DNA from: Sphingosinicella sp. CPCC 101087
GTDB lineage: Bacteria; Pseudomonadota; Alphaproteobacteria; Sphingomonadales; Sphingomonadaceae
Assembly (NCBI RefSeq): GCF_004151485.1
Contig: NZ_SBFF01000009.1
Location: 124,001 to 188,000, forward strand
DNA length: 64,000 nt
Direction of reading: 5' to 3'
Positions 27,755 through 36,775 of this stretch are shown here, piece after piece (the stretch's first letter is position 1; every line of letters begins with the position of its first letter). A program made the translations under genes and the position numbers. Below the pieces are notes generated by a model. It saw only the letters and a list, made by a program, of their open reading frames with translations. It was not told the DNA's origin and made no database searches.

Positions 27755-29035
27755 GTGGCGGCAGGCGAGACGCACCAGGCGACGGAGGCGATTTTCCGGA
27801 TCGAACGGGCCAGGCTCATCGCGGGCCTGGCCCGCATCGTGCGCAACGTCGACCTCGCCGAGGAGCTGGCGCAGGATGCCCTGGTCATTGCCCTGTCGGA
27901 ATGGCCGAGGACCGGCGTTCCGGCCAATCCCGGCGCCTGGCTGATGACCGCCGCCAAGCGCCGCGCGATCGACGCGATCCGTCGCGACAAGATGCGCGAG
28001 CGCAAGCATGAGGAGATCGCGCGGGACCTCGACGGCGACGTCGACGACACCGCCGAGGCGATCGAGGCGTCCCTGGACGACGATCTTGGCGACGAGTTGC
28101 TGGGCCTCATCTTCACGGCCTGCCATCCCGTGCTTTCCGCCGACGCCCGCGCAGCGCTCACGCTGCGGGTGATCGGCGGCCTGACCACCGACGAGATCGC
28201 CCGTGCCTTCCTGTCGAACGAAGCGACCATCGCCCAGCGGATCGTCCGCGCGAAAAAGACGATCGCCAAGGCTGGACTGGGCTTCGAAGTGCCGCGCGGC
28301 GCCGAACGTGCGGCGCGGCTCTCCTCGGTGCTGGAGGTCATCTACCTCATCTTCAATGAAGGCTATGCCGCCACGGCGGGCGACGACCTGGTCCGGCCGA
28401 GCCTGTGCCTGGAGGCCGGGCGGCTGGGCCGGATGCTGGCGGAACTGATGCCCGACGATGCCGAAGTGTTCGGCCTGCTCGCCCTCATGGAGATCCAGGC
28501 ATCCCGCCTCCCGGCCCGTATCGGCCCGGACGGCGCCCTCATGCCGCTCACGGAGCAGAATCGCGCGCGCTGGGACCAGCTGCTGATCGGCCGAGGCCTT
28601 GCCGCACTGGCGCGAGCGGAAGCGCTCGGGGGGAACGGGCCCTATGCCCTGCAGGCCGCTCTGGCAGCCTGCCATGCGCGGGCGCGCAGTGCGGACGATA
28701 CGGACTGGCCGCGCATCGCGGCGCTCTACGATCGGCTGCGAGTCGTGATGCCCTCGCCCGTCGTCGACCTTAACCGGGCAATCGCCCACAGCATGGCTTT
28801 CGGACCGGAGGCAGGCCTGGTGCTGTTGGAAGAGGTCGCCGAAGACCCGGCCCTGCGCAATTATGCGCCTTTGCCGGCGGCGAGAGGCGACTTTCTGTTT
28901 CGGGCCGGCCGACTGGCCGAGGCCCGCTTCGAATTCGACACTGCCGCCAAGCTCACCCGCAACGCGCGGGAGAGGGCCTTTCTCCGGTCTCGCGCAGATG
29001 CGTGCGGCCCAAGCGTGCGAAAGGCCGCCGGGTAA
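27755..29035 (+). CDS. ECF sigma factor of the ECF42 type with long C-terminal extension
   Basis: 426 residues from a GTG. Sigma region 2 (RNVDLAEELAQDALVIALSEW, NPGAWLMTAAKRRAIDAIRRD) and region 4 (ALTLRVIGGLTTDEIARAFL, TIAQRIVRAKKTIAK) occupy the first ~180 residues. About 240 further residues form a helical, TPR-like extension with the block VLEVIYLIFNEGYAAT. That extension and the DGPF neighbour define the ECF42 group, which lacks an anti-sigma factor; the extension itself is thought to control activity. None of the neighbours is an anti-sigma gene, in agreement with this. Confidence 0.9.
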   Translation: MAAGETHQATEAIFRIERARLIAGLARIVRNVDLAEELAQDALVIALSEWPRTGVPANPGAWLMTAAKRRAIDAIRRDKMRERKHEEIARDLDGDVDDTAEAIEASLDDDLGDELLGLIFTACHPVLSADARAALTLRVIGGLTTDEIARAFLSNEATIAQRIVRAKKTIAKAGLGFEVPRGAERAARLSSVLEVIYLIFNEGYAATAGDDLVRPSLCLEAGRLGRMLAELMPDDAEVFGLLALMEIQASRLPARIGPDGALMPLTEQNRARWDQLLIGRGLAALARAEALGGNGPYALQAALAACHARARSADDTDWPRIAALYDRLRVVMPSPVVDLNRAIAHSMAFGPEAGLVLLEEVAEDPALRNYAPLPAARGDFLFRAGRLAEARFEFDTAAKLTRNARERAFLRSRADACGPSVRKAAG

Positions 29036-29047
29036 AACCCGACGGCC
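29023..29047. terminator. Hairpin over the ECF stop codon
   Basis: GGCCGCCGGGT (29023-29033) pairs with ACCCGACGGCC (29037-29047) in 10 of 11 positions around an AAA loop, covering the TAA of the sigma-factor gene. It could end the sigma transcript and, read on the minus strand, the small 18-codon transcript that comes toward it (GGCC then CTTTCG). Confidence 0.5.
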
Positions 29048-29101
29048 CATTCGACATGGTCAGCGGCCGGAAGTTTTCCAGCCCGGAAGACATTGAAAAG
29101 C

Positions 29102-29158
29102 CTAGGCTTTCATCCCCCGAACGGACTTGACCGACCTCTCTGCTGAACCATGAGACAT
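29102..29158 (-). CDS. 18-residue ORF with perfect extended Shine-Dalgarno
   Basis: ATG at 29158 to TAG at 29102 encodes MSHGSAERSVKSVRGMKA, a short basic peptide. Immediately upstream AAAGGAGGTGATCC (minus strand, 29173-29160) complements the whole 16S rRNA 3' tail, far stronger than any other site in the window. The GGAGG is 7 nt from the ATG. The stop lies in a palindrome (AAAGCCTAGGCTTT). A TTGATC/TCATAC pair with 17-bp spacing lies about 50 bp upstream. It may be a real microprotein or a leader for the structured RNA that follows. Confidence 0.5.
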   Translation of the reverse strand: MSHGSAERSVKSVRGMKA

Positions 29159-29300
29159 CGGATCACCTCCTTTCGCTTGTTGAACACGCCCCCTGTATGA
29201 GTCTCCTCGAATCCGGGATCAAGTCTTGAACTCGATTATTTTCCCGTTAGAATCTCATGCTTCGCGCGTCGCCCCGGCCACTGGTCCGGAGGCGGCTTTT

Positions 29301-29810
29301 TCAGGCCCGGCAATCCTCGACGATCCGCGCCGGCTCCGGCCAGGCAGGGACGACGAGCCGCGGCAGGCCGGGGGCTTCGACGGCGAAGCGGCCGCGGCTG
29401 AAGACGATCGAGTCGAGCAGGGGATCGGAGGCGGCCAGGCGCGCCGCCAGCCCCTCCGGCCGGGGCGCGGCGGGCAAGGCGCGGGCGCCGTAGGTCGTGC
29501 GGATCGTAAGTGAAGTGCCGCTGCGGGCGCCGGCACGGATCAGGCTGACCTGCCGGTCGCCTTCGCATCGGACGATAAGCTCAGGCCCCTGCGCGGATCC
29601 GAAGGCGGCCGACGGGCCGTTCAGCCTCCAGTCGCCCGGGCTCGGCGGTGCGTCCTCCCAGACAGCCGGAGGCGGCGGCGCGGGCGGAGGCGGCGCCGGA
29701 GCGGGCGCCGGCGGAGGCGGAGGCGCCGGAGCGGGCGGGGCCGGAATCGGCGCACAGGAGGCCAGGATTGCGAGCGCCGTCACGGCGCAGGCGGTGATCA
29801 GGTTACGCAT
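29301..29810 (-). CDS. Proline-rich lipoprotein, paralogue of upstream gene
   Basis: 169 residues with lipobox AILASCAP and then an almost pure Pro/Ala linker of about 35 residues. The folded part runs from WRLNGPSAAFG to the end: PELIVRCEGDRQVSLIRAG, LTIRTTYGARALPA, LAASDPLLDSIVFSRGRFAV. The same order of blocks, ending in a Cys near the C-terminus, occurs in the gene just upstream, so the two are diverged duplicates. Function unknown; probably outer-membrane-anchored with the linker spanning peptidoglycan. It starts 16 bp after the stop of its paralogue. Confidence 0.8.
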   Translation of the reverse strand: MRNLITACAVTALAILASCAPIPAPPAPAPPPPPAPAPAPPPPAPPPPAVWEDAPPSPGDWRLNGPSAAFGSAQGPELIVRCEGDRQVSLIRAGARSGTSLTIRTTYGARALPAAPRPEGLAARLAASDPLLDSIVFSRGRFAVEAPGLPRLVVPAWPEPARIVEDCRA

Positions 29811-29826
29811 CGACAATCGACTCCGC

Positions 29827-30450
29827 TCAGCGTTCGGCCGGCGCCGGCGCGGCGGCCTCGTCGACAGGCTCGGCCTCGGCGGCGCTGTTCGCCTCCGTCT
29901 CATTGCCGTCGGTTTCCGCGGCGACGGCGCCCGCGCCGCTCTCGCAGCGGCCGAGGAAAGCGCCGACGCTCGGATTTGGCGGAAGCGCGAGCGGGAGCGC
30001 GTCGCCGACTCGGATCATGATCGGCTCGGCCGCGTCGGCGAGCGACCTGAGCAGGGTGTCGCTGGGAGACAAGGAGGCGCGCAGCATCGGCACCGGCCCT
30101 TCCGAGGCGGTGACGGCGAGCCTTCGGGTCTCGCTGCCGATCGAGACCAGCATCATCGGCAGGTCGCCGGTCGGAATGGTGCCGTGGCGCTGCAGGAAGA
30201 CGCTCCGCCGGGCATTGCATCGAAGGCTGAACAAGGGCGGGGTTCCGGTGGGGCCGAATTCGAGCGAAGATTCGTCCTCCTGAAGCGTCTCGCGCCAATT
30301 GCCGATCGCCACCTGCTCGTCGTCCTGCTCGGGCGTCCGCACCCGCTCGACGGGCTGGAGCTCGTTGAGGTCGGCGACGACGCTCGCATCTTCGGAGCGA
30401 GCACAGCCGGCGAGCAGGACGAGTCCCAGGAAAATCGAGCGACGAACCAT
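29827..30450 (-). CDS. Lipoprotein of unknown function
   Basis: 207 residues: signal and lipobox MVRRSIFLGLVLLAGC, an acidic linker, and the core PPLFSLRCNARRSVFLQRHG, PMMLVSIGSETRRLAV and LRASLSPSDTLLRSLADA. An acidic Ala/Glu tail ends the protein. It is the paralogue of the next gene in the same operon. The pattern of a conserved Cys near the start and end of the core suggests a disulfide. I recognise no family with known function. Confidence 0.8.
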   Translation of the reverse strand: MVRRSIFLGLVLLAGCARSEDASVVADLNELQPVERVRTPEQDDEQVAIGNWRETLQEDESSLEFGPTGTPPLFSLRCNARRSVFLQRHGTIPTGDLPMMLVSIGSETRRLAVTASEGPVPMLRASLSPSDTLLRSLADAAEPIMIRVGDALPLALPPNPSVGAFLGRCESGAGAVAAETDGNETEANSAAEAEPVDEAAAPAPAER

Positions 30451-30556
30451 GTGATGCAGCCTCCTTCAGGCCCCCTTAAAGCGATTTCGAGCCGGATGGA
30501 AACATCCCGCGGCGCGACGTTCCCGCGTCGGCCACGGCGACTTCGGCCGCACGGTC

Positions 30557-32011
30557 TTACGCCGGCCGGCCTGCGCGCGCATCCCATAAGGCGAGGAATT
30601 CGCGCCGGCTCTTCGGGCCGAAGGTCGCGAAGCTCGGATTGGCTTCCTGCCGATATTCGGCGCGGCGGCGGTCGAAGCCGCCCCGGCGCACGGCGGCGAC
30701 ATCGATCCCGTAGACGCCCGCGCCGTTGAGACCAAATATCTTGCGCTTCGCCTCGGCGGTGAGCGGCGGATAGCCGTAGCGCTCCTGGAACTCGTCGCTG
30801 ATCGCGAAGGTACGGAACGCCTGGATCTGATCCTGCGGACTGCCGTACCAGATCGAATCGGTACCCCACATGATCCGATCCTCGCCGAAAAACTTGAGCA
30901 GCTTGCCCATGACGTGCGCCGCCTCATCCGGGCGGCTCATGAAGTGGCGCCACAGCGAGCCCATCTCCGCGTAGAGATTGCCTTCATTGGGGCGGAAGCC
31001 GGCATCCTGGTGCGACTTGATCAACCGGTCGACGCCCTTGGGATCCGCCGGATCGTAGGGGCCTTCAGGGACGCCGCTCTCGAAGCCGCCATGATAGACG
31101 AGGAAGGTAAGATCGGGATTGGCGCGCGCTGCGGGCCCCATGTCGCGTGGCGACGAATATTCATAATCCAGGCCCGGGAGCGGGACGCCCTTGTGGACCG
31201 CGACCGTCCGAACGCCCAGTTGCCGGGCCTTTTCGAAGAAGCGGTCCGCCTCGTCGCTCCGGTCGAGGAAGATGCCGCGGCCGTTCGATCCCCATTGCGG
31301 ATAGAGCTTCCAGGCGCTCACGCCGTAACGCTCGGCCTTCTCGTCCATCGCCTCGATCTCGCCCGGCTCGTTCGGGAACACGCCGCCGTGGATCAGCGCC
31401 CTCGCGCCTTCCCCGCCCAGCGCGGCGATGATCTCCCGGCTTTCCGCGGCATAGTCGATCGGGGTCGGATTGGGCCGCCCCCACAGCGCCGACACCACGG
31501 CGACGTCGGTGTCGCTGTCGAGGAACACCTCCTTGGCGAGCATCTGAGCCGAATAGCAGTCGAAATTGCCGCTCGTGCATTTGGACGCCTGGCCGAACAC
31601 GCTTTCCAGGGTCTTGCGCCACGCTTCGCCGGTGGCGCCGGTCGCCCAGCTTCCGCTCGGCTCGACGCAATGGGTCTGGACGTCGAAGATGAACTCGTCG
31701 CCGCCGACGGCCGCGGCGGCCAGTTCCTGGTCGCGAGCCGCGCCTGTCGGAATCGCGAAGGCGCCGCCTTTTGCGTCCGGATTGGCCTGGTTGCAGGCCG
31801 CCAGGGTCGACGCGGCGCCCGCCGCGGACACCAGGAAGGCGCGGCGGGAAAGCCCGAGCGCGCGGGCATACTCGGTAGCGGCCTCGTGCGCGAGCCGGCG
31901 CGCACGCCGCTGGGCCGGAGTCAGGACGGGCGGCGCATATTCCCCGTTGGACGTGCGGTCGATCTTGATCGGAAGGCGGCGGCCTTCGGGATCGAAATCG
32001 TGTCGGTCCAT
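30557..32011 (-). CDS. Amidohydrolase family protein with Tat-type signal
   Basis: 484 residues of the amidohydrolase-2 superfamily (FIFDVQTHCVEPSG, ARALIHGGVFPN, TFLVYHGGFESG, and DRIMWGTDSIWYGSP with the catalytic Asp). These are TIM-barrel, often single-zinc hydrolases or decarboxylases. A twin-arginine motif SRRAFLVSAAGAAS followed by LAAC lies at about residues 54-74, so export by Tat and lipid anchoring are plausible, although 50 residues of basic N-terminus before it is unusual. The substrate is unknown. The final Arg-rich region may be a separate tail. No partner gene is coupled to it. Confidence 0.85.
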   Translation of the reverse strand: MDRHDFDPEGRRLPIKIDRTSNGEYAPPVLTPAQRRARRLAHEAATEYARALGLSRRAFLVSAAGAASTLAACNQANPDAKGGAFAIPTGAARDQELAAAAVGGDEFIFDVQTHCVEPSGSWATGATGEAWRKTLESVFGQASKCTSGNFDCYSAQMLAKEVFLDSDTDVAVVSALWGRPNPTPIDYAAESREIIAALGGEGARALIHGGVFPNEPGEIEAMDEKAERYGVSAWKLYPQWGSNGRGIFLDRSDEADRFFEKARQLGVRTVAVHKGVPLPGLDYEYSSPRDMGPAARANPDLTFLVYHGGFESGVPEGPYDPADPKGVDRLIKSHQDAGFRPNEGNLYAEMGSLWRHFMSRPDEAAHVMGKLLKFFGEDRIMWGTDSIWYGSPQDQIQAFRTFAISDEFQERYGYPPLTAEAKRKIFGLNGAGVYGIDVAAVRRGGFDRRRAEYRQEANPSFATFGPKSRREFLALWDARAGRPA

Positions 32012-32105
32012 TTTCGAGCCTCCACTGCGCGGCGCGGGCCGCTATGCCCCCTCGCCGGTCATAGCCGCACCGACCGCAGACCTGAAGCTCCCGCGGCGCG
32101 CCGGA

Positions 32106-32795
32106 TCAGCGCGCGTCGTGGAAAATGATTCCGAGGGTGAAGCGCAGGCCGCTCCTGACCCGACTGACTCCATGGCGCATCGCGCGCCGATGAAAGCCGC
32201 GGCTGCCGCGCACGGGTCGCTCACGCACCGGGAAGATCACCGCGTCGCCGCGTCGCAGCGGCACCACCTCGGCCCGCGACTGCATGCGCGGGCGCTGCTC
32301 GGCAAGGACGAACTCGCCCCCGGTAAAGTCCTCGCCCGGCTCGGAAAGCAGGATCGCCATCTGGAGCGGAAAGACATTCTCCCCGTACAGATCCTGGTGC
32401 AGCGCGTTCCAGTCGCCGGCCTCGTAGCGAAGCAGCAGCGGGGTGGGCCGCACCTGGCCGGCCTCGCGGCAGCGCGCCAGAAAGGCCTCATGCTCCTGCG
32501 GGAAGCGGATGTCGGTGCCCAGAGCCGCCGCCCACCGATTGGCGATCTGAGCGAGCGGCGGGTAGAATTGCGCCCGCAGCCGCGCCACCGCTTCGGGCAG
32601 CGAATAATCGAAATAGCGATAGGCGCCGCGCCCGTAGCCATGGCGGGCCATGACCACTTCGCTGCGGAAGCGATCCGGTTCGTCCCACAGGGAGGCAAGG
32701 CCGGCGGCCTGCTCGGGCTTCAGCAGCTGCGCAAGATGCACATGGCCATGTTCGTCGAGCTCGGCTTCGACGGCGCTCCAGTCCGTTTCACTCAT
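32106..32795 (-). CDS. 2-oxoglutarate/Fe(II)-dependent oxygenase
   Basis: 229 residues from the ATG at 32795 (AGGAA 6 nt before). The iron triad is visible as NALHQDLYG (HxD) and MRHGVSRVRSGLRFTLG (distal His and the 2-oxoglutarate-binding Arg). Between them runs a typical jelly-roll strand (EFVLAEQRPRMQSRAEV, RGDAVIFPV). The N-terminal part resembles prolyl-4-hydroxylase-like bacterial members that act on proteins or small molecules. The substrate is not deducible. Confidence 0.87.
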   Translation of the reverse strand: MSETDWSAVEAELDEHGHVHLAQLLKPEQAAGLASLWDEPDRFRSEVVMARHGYGRGAYRYFDYSLPEAVARLRAQFYPPLAQIANRWAAALGTDIRFPQEHEAFLARCREAGQVRPTPLLLRYEAGDWNALHQDLYGENVFPLQMAILLSEPGEDFTGGEFVLAEQRPRMQSRAEVVPLRRGDAVIFPVRERPVRGSRGFHRRAMRHGVSRVRSGLRFTLGIIFHDAR

Positions 32796-32894
32796 GATCA
32801 TTCCTGTGACAGCATCGGGTCCGGCTGCCGTCCCGAACCTTGCTCTCGAAGCGGCTCGGCCGGAAGCGGAAGAGCCTGCCACGCTGCGAGGCTG

Positions 32895-33317
32895 CTATCG
32901 CGGCCGACGGATTCGACTCGCCAGGGTGATCAGGCCGAGCAGCGCCAGGATCGCGAAAGGCGAGGCAAGCATGATCAGCCCCAGGCCGATATTCGCACCG
33001 CCCGCGAAGCCCGTCAGCGAATCCCGCCAGGTCTGCACGACGAAAAAGGTCCAGAACCCCACGCTCATCACGATGCCGCTCCACCAGAGCGACCGCGACC
33101 TGGAGCCCGCCAGCGCCAGCCCGATGAAAGGGAGCGACGTGAGCAGCAGGTGCAGGATGGCGACCTCAGGCGCGTCGATCGATCCCAGGGCGCCGTCGCC
33201 GAGCAGCGGCTGTCCAAGAACGAGGTCCCTCGCCGCATTCCCGATCAGCACGATCACGACCCCGAGCGCGAGCGCGATGCCGAGGAGCGCCGGGCGCGAC
33301 AAGGGCTTGCCGATCAA
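32895..33317 (-). CDS. Small four-helix membrane protein coupled to uvrB
   Basis: 140 residues with four hydrophobic stretches ([69 protein letters not shown]). The start is a TTG that overlaps the uvrB stop as TTGA, so it depends on translation of uvrB. No known family or link to DNA repair is recognised. The overlap may reflect only genome compaction. Confidence 0.7.
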   Translation of the reverse strand: MIGKPLSRPALLGIALALGVVIVLIGNAARDLVLGQPLLGDGALGSIDAPEVAILHLLLTSLPFIGLALAGSRSRSLWWSGIVMSVGFWTFFVVQTWRDSLTGFAGGANIGLGLIMLASPFAILALLGLITLASRIRRPR

Positions 33318-35521
33318 GGCCCCTTCGCCCGCCGGCCCATCCTTATAGCCTGTTGCTTGCCGTAGCGGGTCTTGCGCGTGCCCGGCTTGCCCTCGTTGGA
33401 GTGCCCGACGAGCGGCGCGCGCTTCTCGCTGTCCGGAAGTCCGAGCTCGTCCGATTCGAGCCGGCGGATCTCGTCGCGAAGCCGGGCGGCCTCCTCGAAC
33501 TCGAGGTCGGCGGCGGCCTTGCGCATGCGCCCTTCCAGTTCCTCGATATGGGCCCTGAGATTGTGCCCCACGAGGTGCGGCGTCTCCGCGTCCCCGGTGT
33601 CGATAAGCACCGAATCGCGATTGGAGACGTCCGACAGAATGTCCGAGATGTTGCGCTTGATGGTCGTCGGCGTGATTCCGTGCGCCTCGTTATAGGCGAC
33701 CTGCTTCTCGCGCCGCCTGTTGGTCTCGTTCAGCGCCCGCTCGATCGACCCGGTGATCGTGTCCGCGTAGAGGATCACCTTGCCCTCGACGTTGCGCGCA
33801 GCGCGGCCGATCGTCTGGATGAGCGAGGTCTCTGATCGCAGGAAGCCTTCCTTGTCGGCGTCGAGGATGGCGACCAGACCGCATTCGGGAATGTCGAGCC
33901 CTTCGCGCAGCAGGTTGATACCGACCAGCACGTCATAGACGCCGAGCCGGAGATCGCGGATCAGCTCGATCCGCTCCAGGGTCTCGACATCGGAATGCAT
34001 GTAGCGGACCCTGAGGCCGGCCTCGTGCAGGAACTCGGTGAGGTCCTCGGCCATCCGCTTCGTCAACGTGGTGACGAGCGTGCGATAGCCCTTGCGGGCG
34101 GTCTCCTTCGCCTCGTGGATCAGATCGTCGACCTGATCCTCCACCGGCTTTATCTCCACAGGCGGGTCGATCAGCCCGGTCGGTCGGATCACCTGCTCGA
34201 CGAAGACTCCGCCGGTCTGCTCCATCTCCCAATTGCCCGGCGTCGCCGAAACGGCGACGCTCTGCGGACGCATCGCGTCCCACTCGTTGAACCGCAAGGG
34301 CCGGTTGTCGATGCAGCTCGGCAGGCGGAAGCCATATTCGGCGAGGGTCAGCTTGCGGCGGTGGTCGCCGCGCGCCATCGCGCCGATCTGCGGCACGGTC
34401 TGGTGGCTCTCGTCGACGAAGAGCAGGGCATTTTCCGGGAGGAACTCGAACAGGGTCGGCGGCGGCTCGCCCGGCAGGCGGCCGGTGAGGAAGCGGCTAT
34501 AATTCTCGATGCCCGCGCACGAGCCGGTCGCGGCGATCATCTCCAGGTCGAAATTGGTGCGCTGCTCGAGCCTTTGCGCCTCGAGCAATTTTCCTTCGGC
34601 GATCAGCTCCTTCAGGCGCTCCGCGAGCTCGTGCCTGATCGCCTCCATCGCCTGCTTGAGCGTCGGGCCGGGAGTCACATAGTGGGAGTTGGGATAGACC
34701 TTCACATGCTCGAGGCTGGCGATCTTCTTGCCGGTCAGCGGATCGAACTCCACGATCTGTTCGATCTCGTCACCGAAGAAGGCCACCCGCCAGGCCATGT
34801 CCTCATAGTGGGAGGGGTAGATTTCGAGATTGTCGCCGCGGACGCGGAAATTGCCGCGCGCGAAGGCCTGGTCGTTGCGCTTGTACTGGAGCGCGACGAG
34901 CTTCCGCACGATCTCGCGCTGGTCGACCGTCTGTCCCTTCTTCAGGCTGAAGGTCATCGCCGAATAGGTTTCGACCGAGCCGATGCCGTAGATGCAGGAC
35001 ACCGAGGCGACGATGATGACGTCGTCGCGCTCGAGCAGCGAGCGGGTCGCCGAGTGGCGCATCCGATCGATTGCCTCGTTCACGCTCGACTCCTTCTCGA
35101 TATAGGTGTCGGAGCGGGGGACGTAGGCCTCGGGCTGGTAATAATCGTAATAGCTGACGAAATATTCGACCGCATTGTCGGGGAAGAAGCTCTTGAATTC
35201 GCCATAGAGCTGCGCGGCCAGGATCTTGTTCGGCGCGAGCACGAGGGCCGGCCGCTGCAACGCCTCGATCACCTTGGCCATGGTGAAGGTCTTGCCCGAG
35301 CCGGTCACGCCGAGCAGCACCTGGGTCCGCTCCTCGGCGCGGATCTGCTCGACCAGCTCGGCGATCGCCTGCGGCTGGTCGCCGGACGGCTGATAGTCCG
35401 AGACGATCCTGAAGGCCTTGCCGCCCTCCGCTTTTTCCGGGCGCGTCGGGCGATGGGGCACGAAGGTCGGGGCCTCGGGCTCCTCTAGGCTGGTGCGAAT
35501 GGCGATGGACATGGCTTTCAT
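33314..35521 (-). CDS. uvrB: Excinuclease ABC subunit B
   Basis: 735 residues. UvrB loads with UvrA at bulky DNA lesions and then directs UvrC incision. Walker A is [12 protein letters not shown], the DNA-threading beta-hairpin is [18 protein letters not shown], and helicase motifs [18 protein letters not shown] and [19 protein letters not shown] are intact. The C-terminal UVR motif ([20 protein letters not shown]) is present for UvrC binding. An Arg/Lys-rich tail follows. ATGs at 35521 or 35512 are both possible. I find no GTTC-N7-GTTC LexA box in its promoter, unlike nrdA. Confidence 0.97.
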   Translation of the reverse strand: MKAMSIAIRTSLEEPEAPTFVPHRPTRPEKAEGGKAFRIVSDYQPSGDQPQAIAELVEQIRAEERTQVLLGVTGSGKTFTMAKVIEALQRPALVLAPNKILAAQLYGEFKSFFPDNAVEYFVSYYDYYQPEAYVPRSDTYIEKESSVNEAIDRMRHSATRSLLERDDVIIVASVSCIYGIGSVETYSAMTFSLKKGQTVDQREIVRKLVALQYKRNDQAFARGNFRVRGDNLEIYPSHYEDMAWRVAFFGDEIEQIVEFDPLTGKKIASLEHVKVYPNSHYVTPGPTLKQAMEAIRHELAERLKELIAEGKLLEAQRLEQRTNFDLEMIAATGSCAGIENYSRFLTGRLPGEPPPTLFEFLPENALLFVDESHQTVPQIGAMARGDHRRKLTLAEYGFRLPSCIDNRPLRFNEWDAMRPQSVAVSATPGNWEMEQTGGVFVEQVIRPTGLIDPPVEIKPVEDQVDDLIHEAKETARKGYRTLVTTLTKRMAEDLTEFLHEAGLRVRYMHSDVETLERIELIRDLRLGVYDVLVGINLLREGLDIPECGLVAILDADKEGFLRSETSLIQTIGRAARNVEGKVILYADTITGSIERALNETNRRREKQVAYNEAHGITPTTIKRNISDILSDVSNRDSVLIDTGDAETPHLVGHNLRAHIEELEGRMRKAAADLEFEEAARLRDEIRRLESDELGLPDSEKRAPLVGHSNEGKPGTRKTRYGKQQAIRMGRRAKGP

Positions 35522-35595
35522 ATGGCGATTCCCACCGCCAGGCGCTAGCGTCCCGGACGCGGCCTTGATGCCCGCGATCGAAGGGGGAGCTCGTC

Positions 35596-36132
35596 ATGAC
35601 GAAATGGTCCATCGCCGCTGCGGCGGCGCTGACGTTGGCGGCCTGCGGCGGCCAGAGCGAGAATGAGGCCGGAACGAATGGCGAGGCGGCCGCGACGAAA
35701 GCCGGGGGCGACGGGGGTGGCGAATCGCTCGCCTTGGCGCCGGGTCAGTGGGAAATGTCCATGCAGATGGTCCGGATGAGCGGCATGCCGGAGGGCGCCG
35801 CGTCGAACTTCCCCGCGACGACGATCCGTACCTGCCTCACGCCCGAGGAGGCGAGCCGGCCCGGCGCCGACTTCCTCACCGGCAACGGCGAGAATGAAGG
35901 CTGCACCTACGAGAATATGTCGATGACGGGCGGCCGGATGCAGGGAAGCGTGCAGTGCACCACCGCGCAAGGGACGATGAACGCGACCTTCGAAGGCGAA
36001 TTCTCGCCGACCAGCTACGAGGTGACGCACCGCGCCAGGATGAGCGGCGACGGGGCGGCGGAGACGGAATTCGAGAGCCGCATCACCGGGCGCCGGATCG
36101 GCGACTGTCCGGCAGGGTCAGCGGCAGGCTGA
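35596..36132 (+). CDS. DUF3617 lipoprotein, first of three
   Basis: 178 residues. Lipobox ALTLAACGG, a Gly/Ala/Glu linker, then the DUF3617 core: LAPGQWEMSMQMVRM, TIRTCLTPEEASRPGADFL, GCTYENMSMTGGRMQGSVQC, and RITGRRIGDCP at the end. Three conserved Cys positions recur in the two genes that follow. DUF3617 proteins are abundant in sphingomonads and have no proven function; periplasmic and membrane-anchored by sequence. It is divergent from uvrB. Confidence 0.88.
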   Translation: MTKWSIAAAAALTLAACGGQSENEAGTNGEAAATKAGGDGGGESLALAPGQWEMSMQMVRMSGMPEGAASNFPATTIRTCLTPEEASRPGADFLTGNGENEGCTYENMSMTGGRMQGSVQCTTAQGTMNATFEGEFSPTSYEVTHRARMSGDGAAETEFESRITGRRIGDCPAGSAAG

Positions 36133-36231
36133 GGGGCGACGAGCGACGGCAAACCGGAATTGCTGCAAGGATATGGCCAAGTCCGCCCCCACACGCTAGC
36201 TTCCAATGATAAGAAAAAGGGGGAGGATGAC

Positions 36232-36768
36232 ATGCGTATCCTGGCTTGCATGACGTTGCTGTTGGTCGCCGGTTGCGGCGATGGAGCCGCCGAGCAGAAT
36301 GTCGCCGCGACCAAGGCTTCGAGCCTGACGCCCGGCCAATGGGAGCTGACATCCGAGGTGACCGCCTTCCAGACCGTCGACCAGGGCGCGCCGAAGATCG
36401 ACACGCCGGTCGGCACCCGCGCCACCGAGCAGGTCTGCGTCGGCGGAGGACGGCCGCCTGCCGCCTTGTTCGCCGGTGAAGGCTATCGGTGCAACTTCGA
36501 CAATTATTATCTGCGCAACGGCCGCATCAACGTCACCATGCAGTGCGCGCGCGAGGATCTTTCCGGCACGATTCCGATCACCGTGGACGGAAGCTTCGAG
36601 GCGGAATCGCTGGAATATGTCCGCGAGCTTCGCACCGTTCTCGCCAGCGACGGCGACGTCCAGATCACCGCCCGGGTGACCGGCCGGCGGACCGGCGATT
36701 GCGCCCCGGAAGCCGAGGGCGACAACGCGTCGAACGGCCAGGAACCGTCCAACGCCGCAGCGGGCTGA
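36232..36768 (+). CDS. DUF3617 lipoprotein, second of three
   Basis: 178 residues from the ATG at 36232, preceded by GGGGGAGG. Lipobox TLLLVAGCGD. The core matches DUF3617: LTPGQWELTSEVTAF, GYRCNFDNYYLRNGRINVTMQC, and VTGRRTGDCAPE. It differs from the first copy in the middle of the domain and lacks the RPGA/NFL block, so the copies have diverged in what they bind. An acidic Asn/Gln tail follows. Confidence 0.88.
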   Translation: MRILACMTLLLVAGCGDGAAEQNVAATKASSLTPGQWELTSEVTAFQTVDQGAPKIDTPVGTRATEQVCVGGGRPPAALFAGEGYRCNFDNYYLRNGRINVTMQCAREDLSGTIPITVDGSFEAESLEYVRELRTVLASDGDVQITARVTGRRTGDCAPEAEGDNASNGQEPSNAAAG

Positions 36769-36775
36769 CCTTGCC

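Noticed and set aside
29160-29174. GGATCACCTCCTTTC on the plus strand, identical to the 16S rRNA 3' end
   Set aside because: No other 16S sequence surrounds it. It is the complement of a strong ribosome-binding site for a minus-strand ORF.
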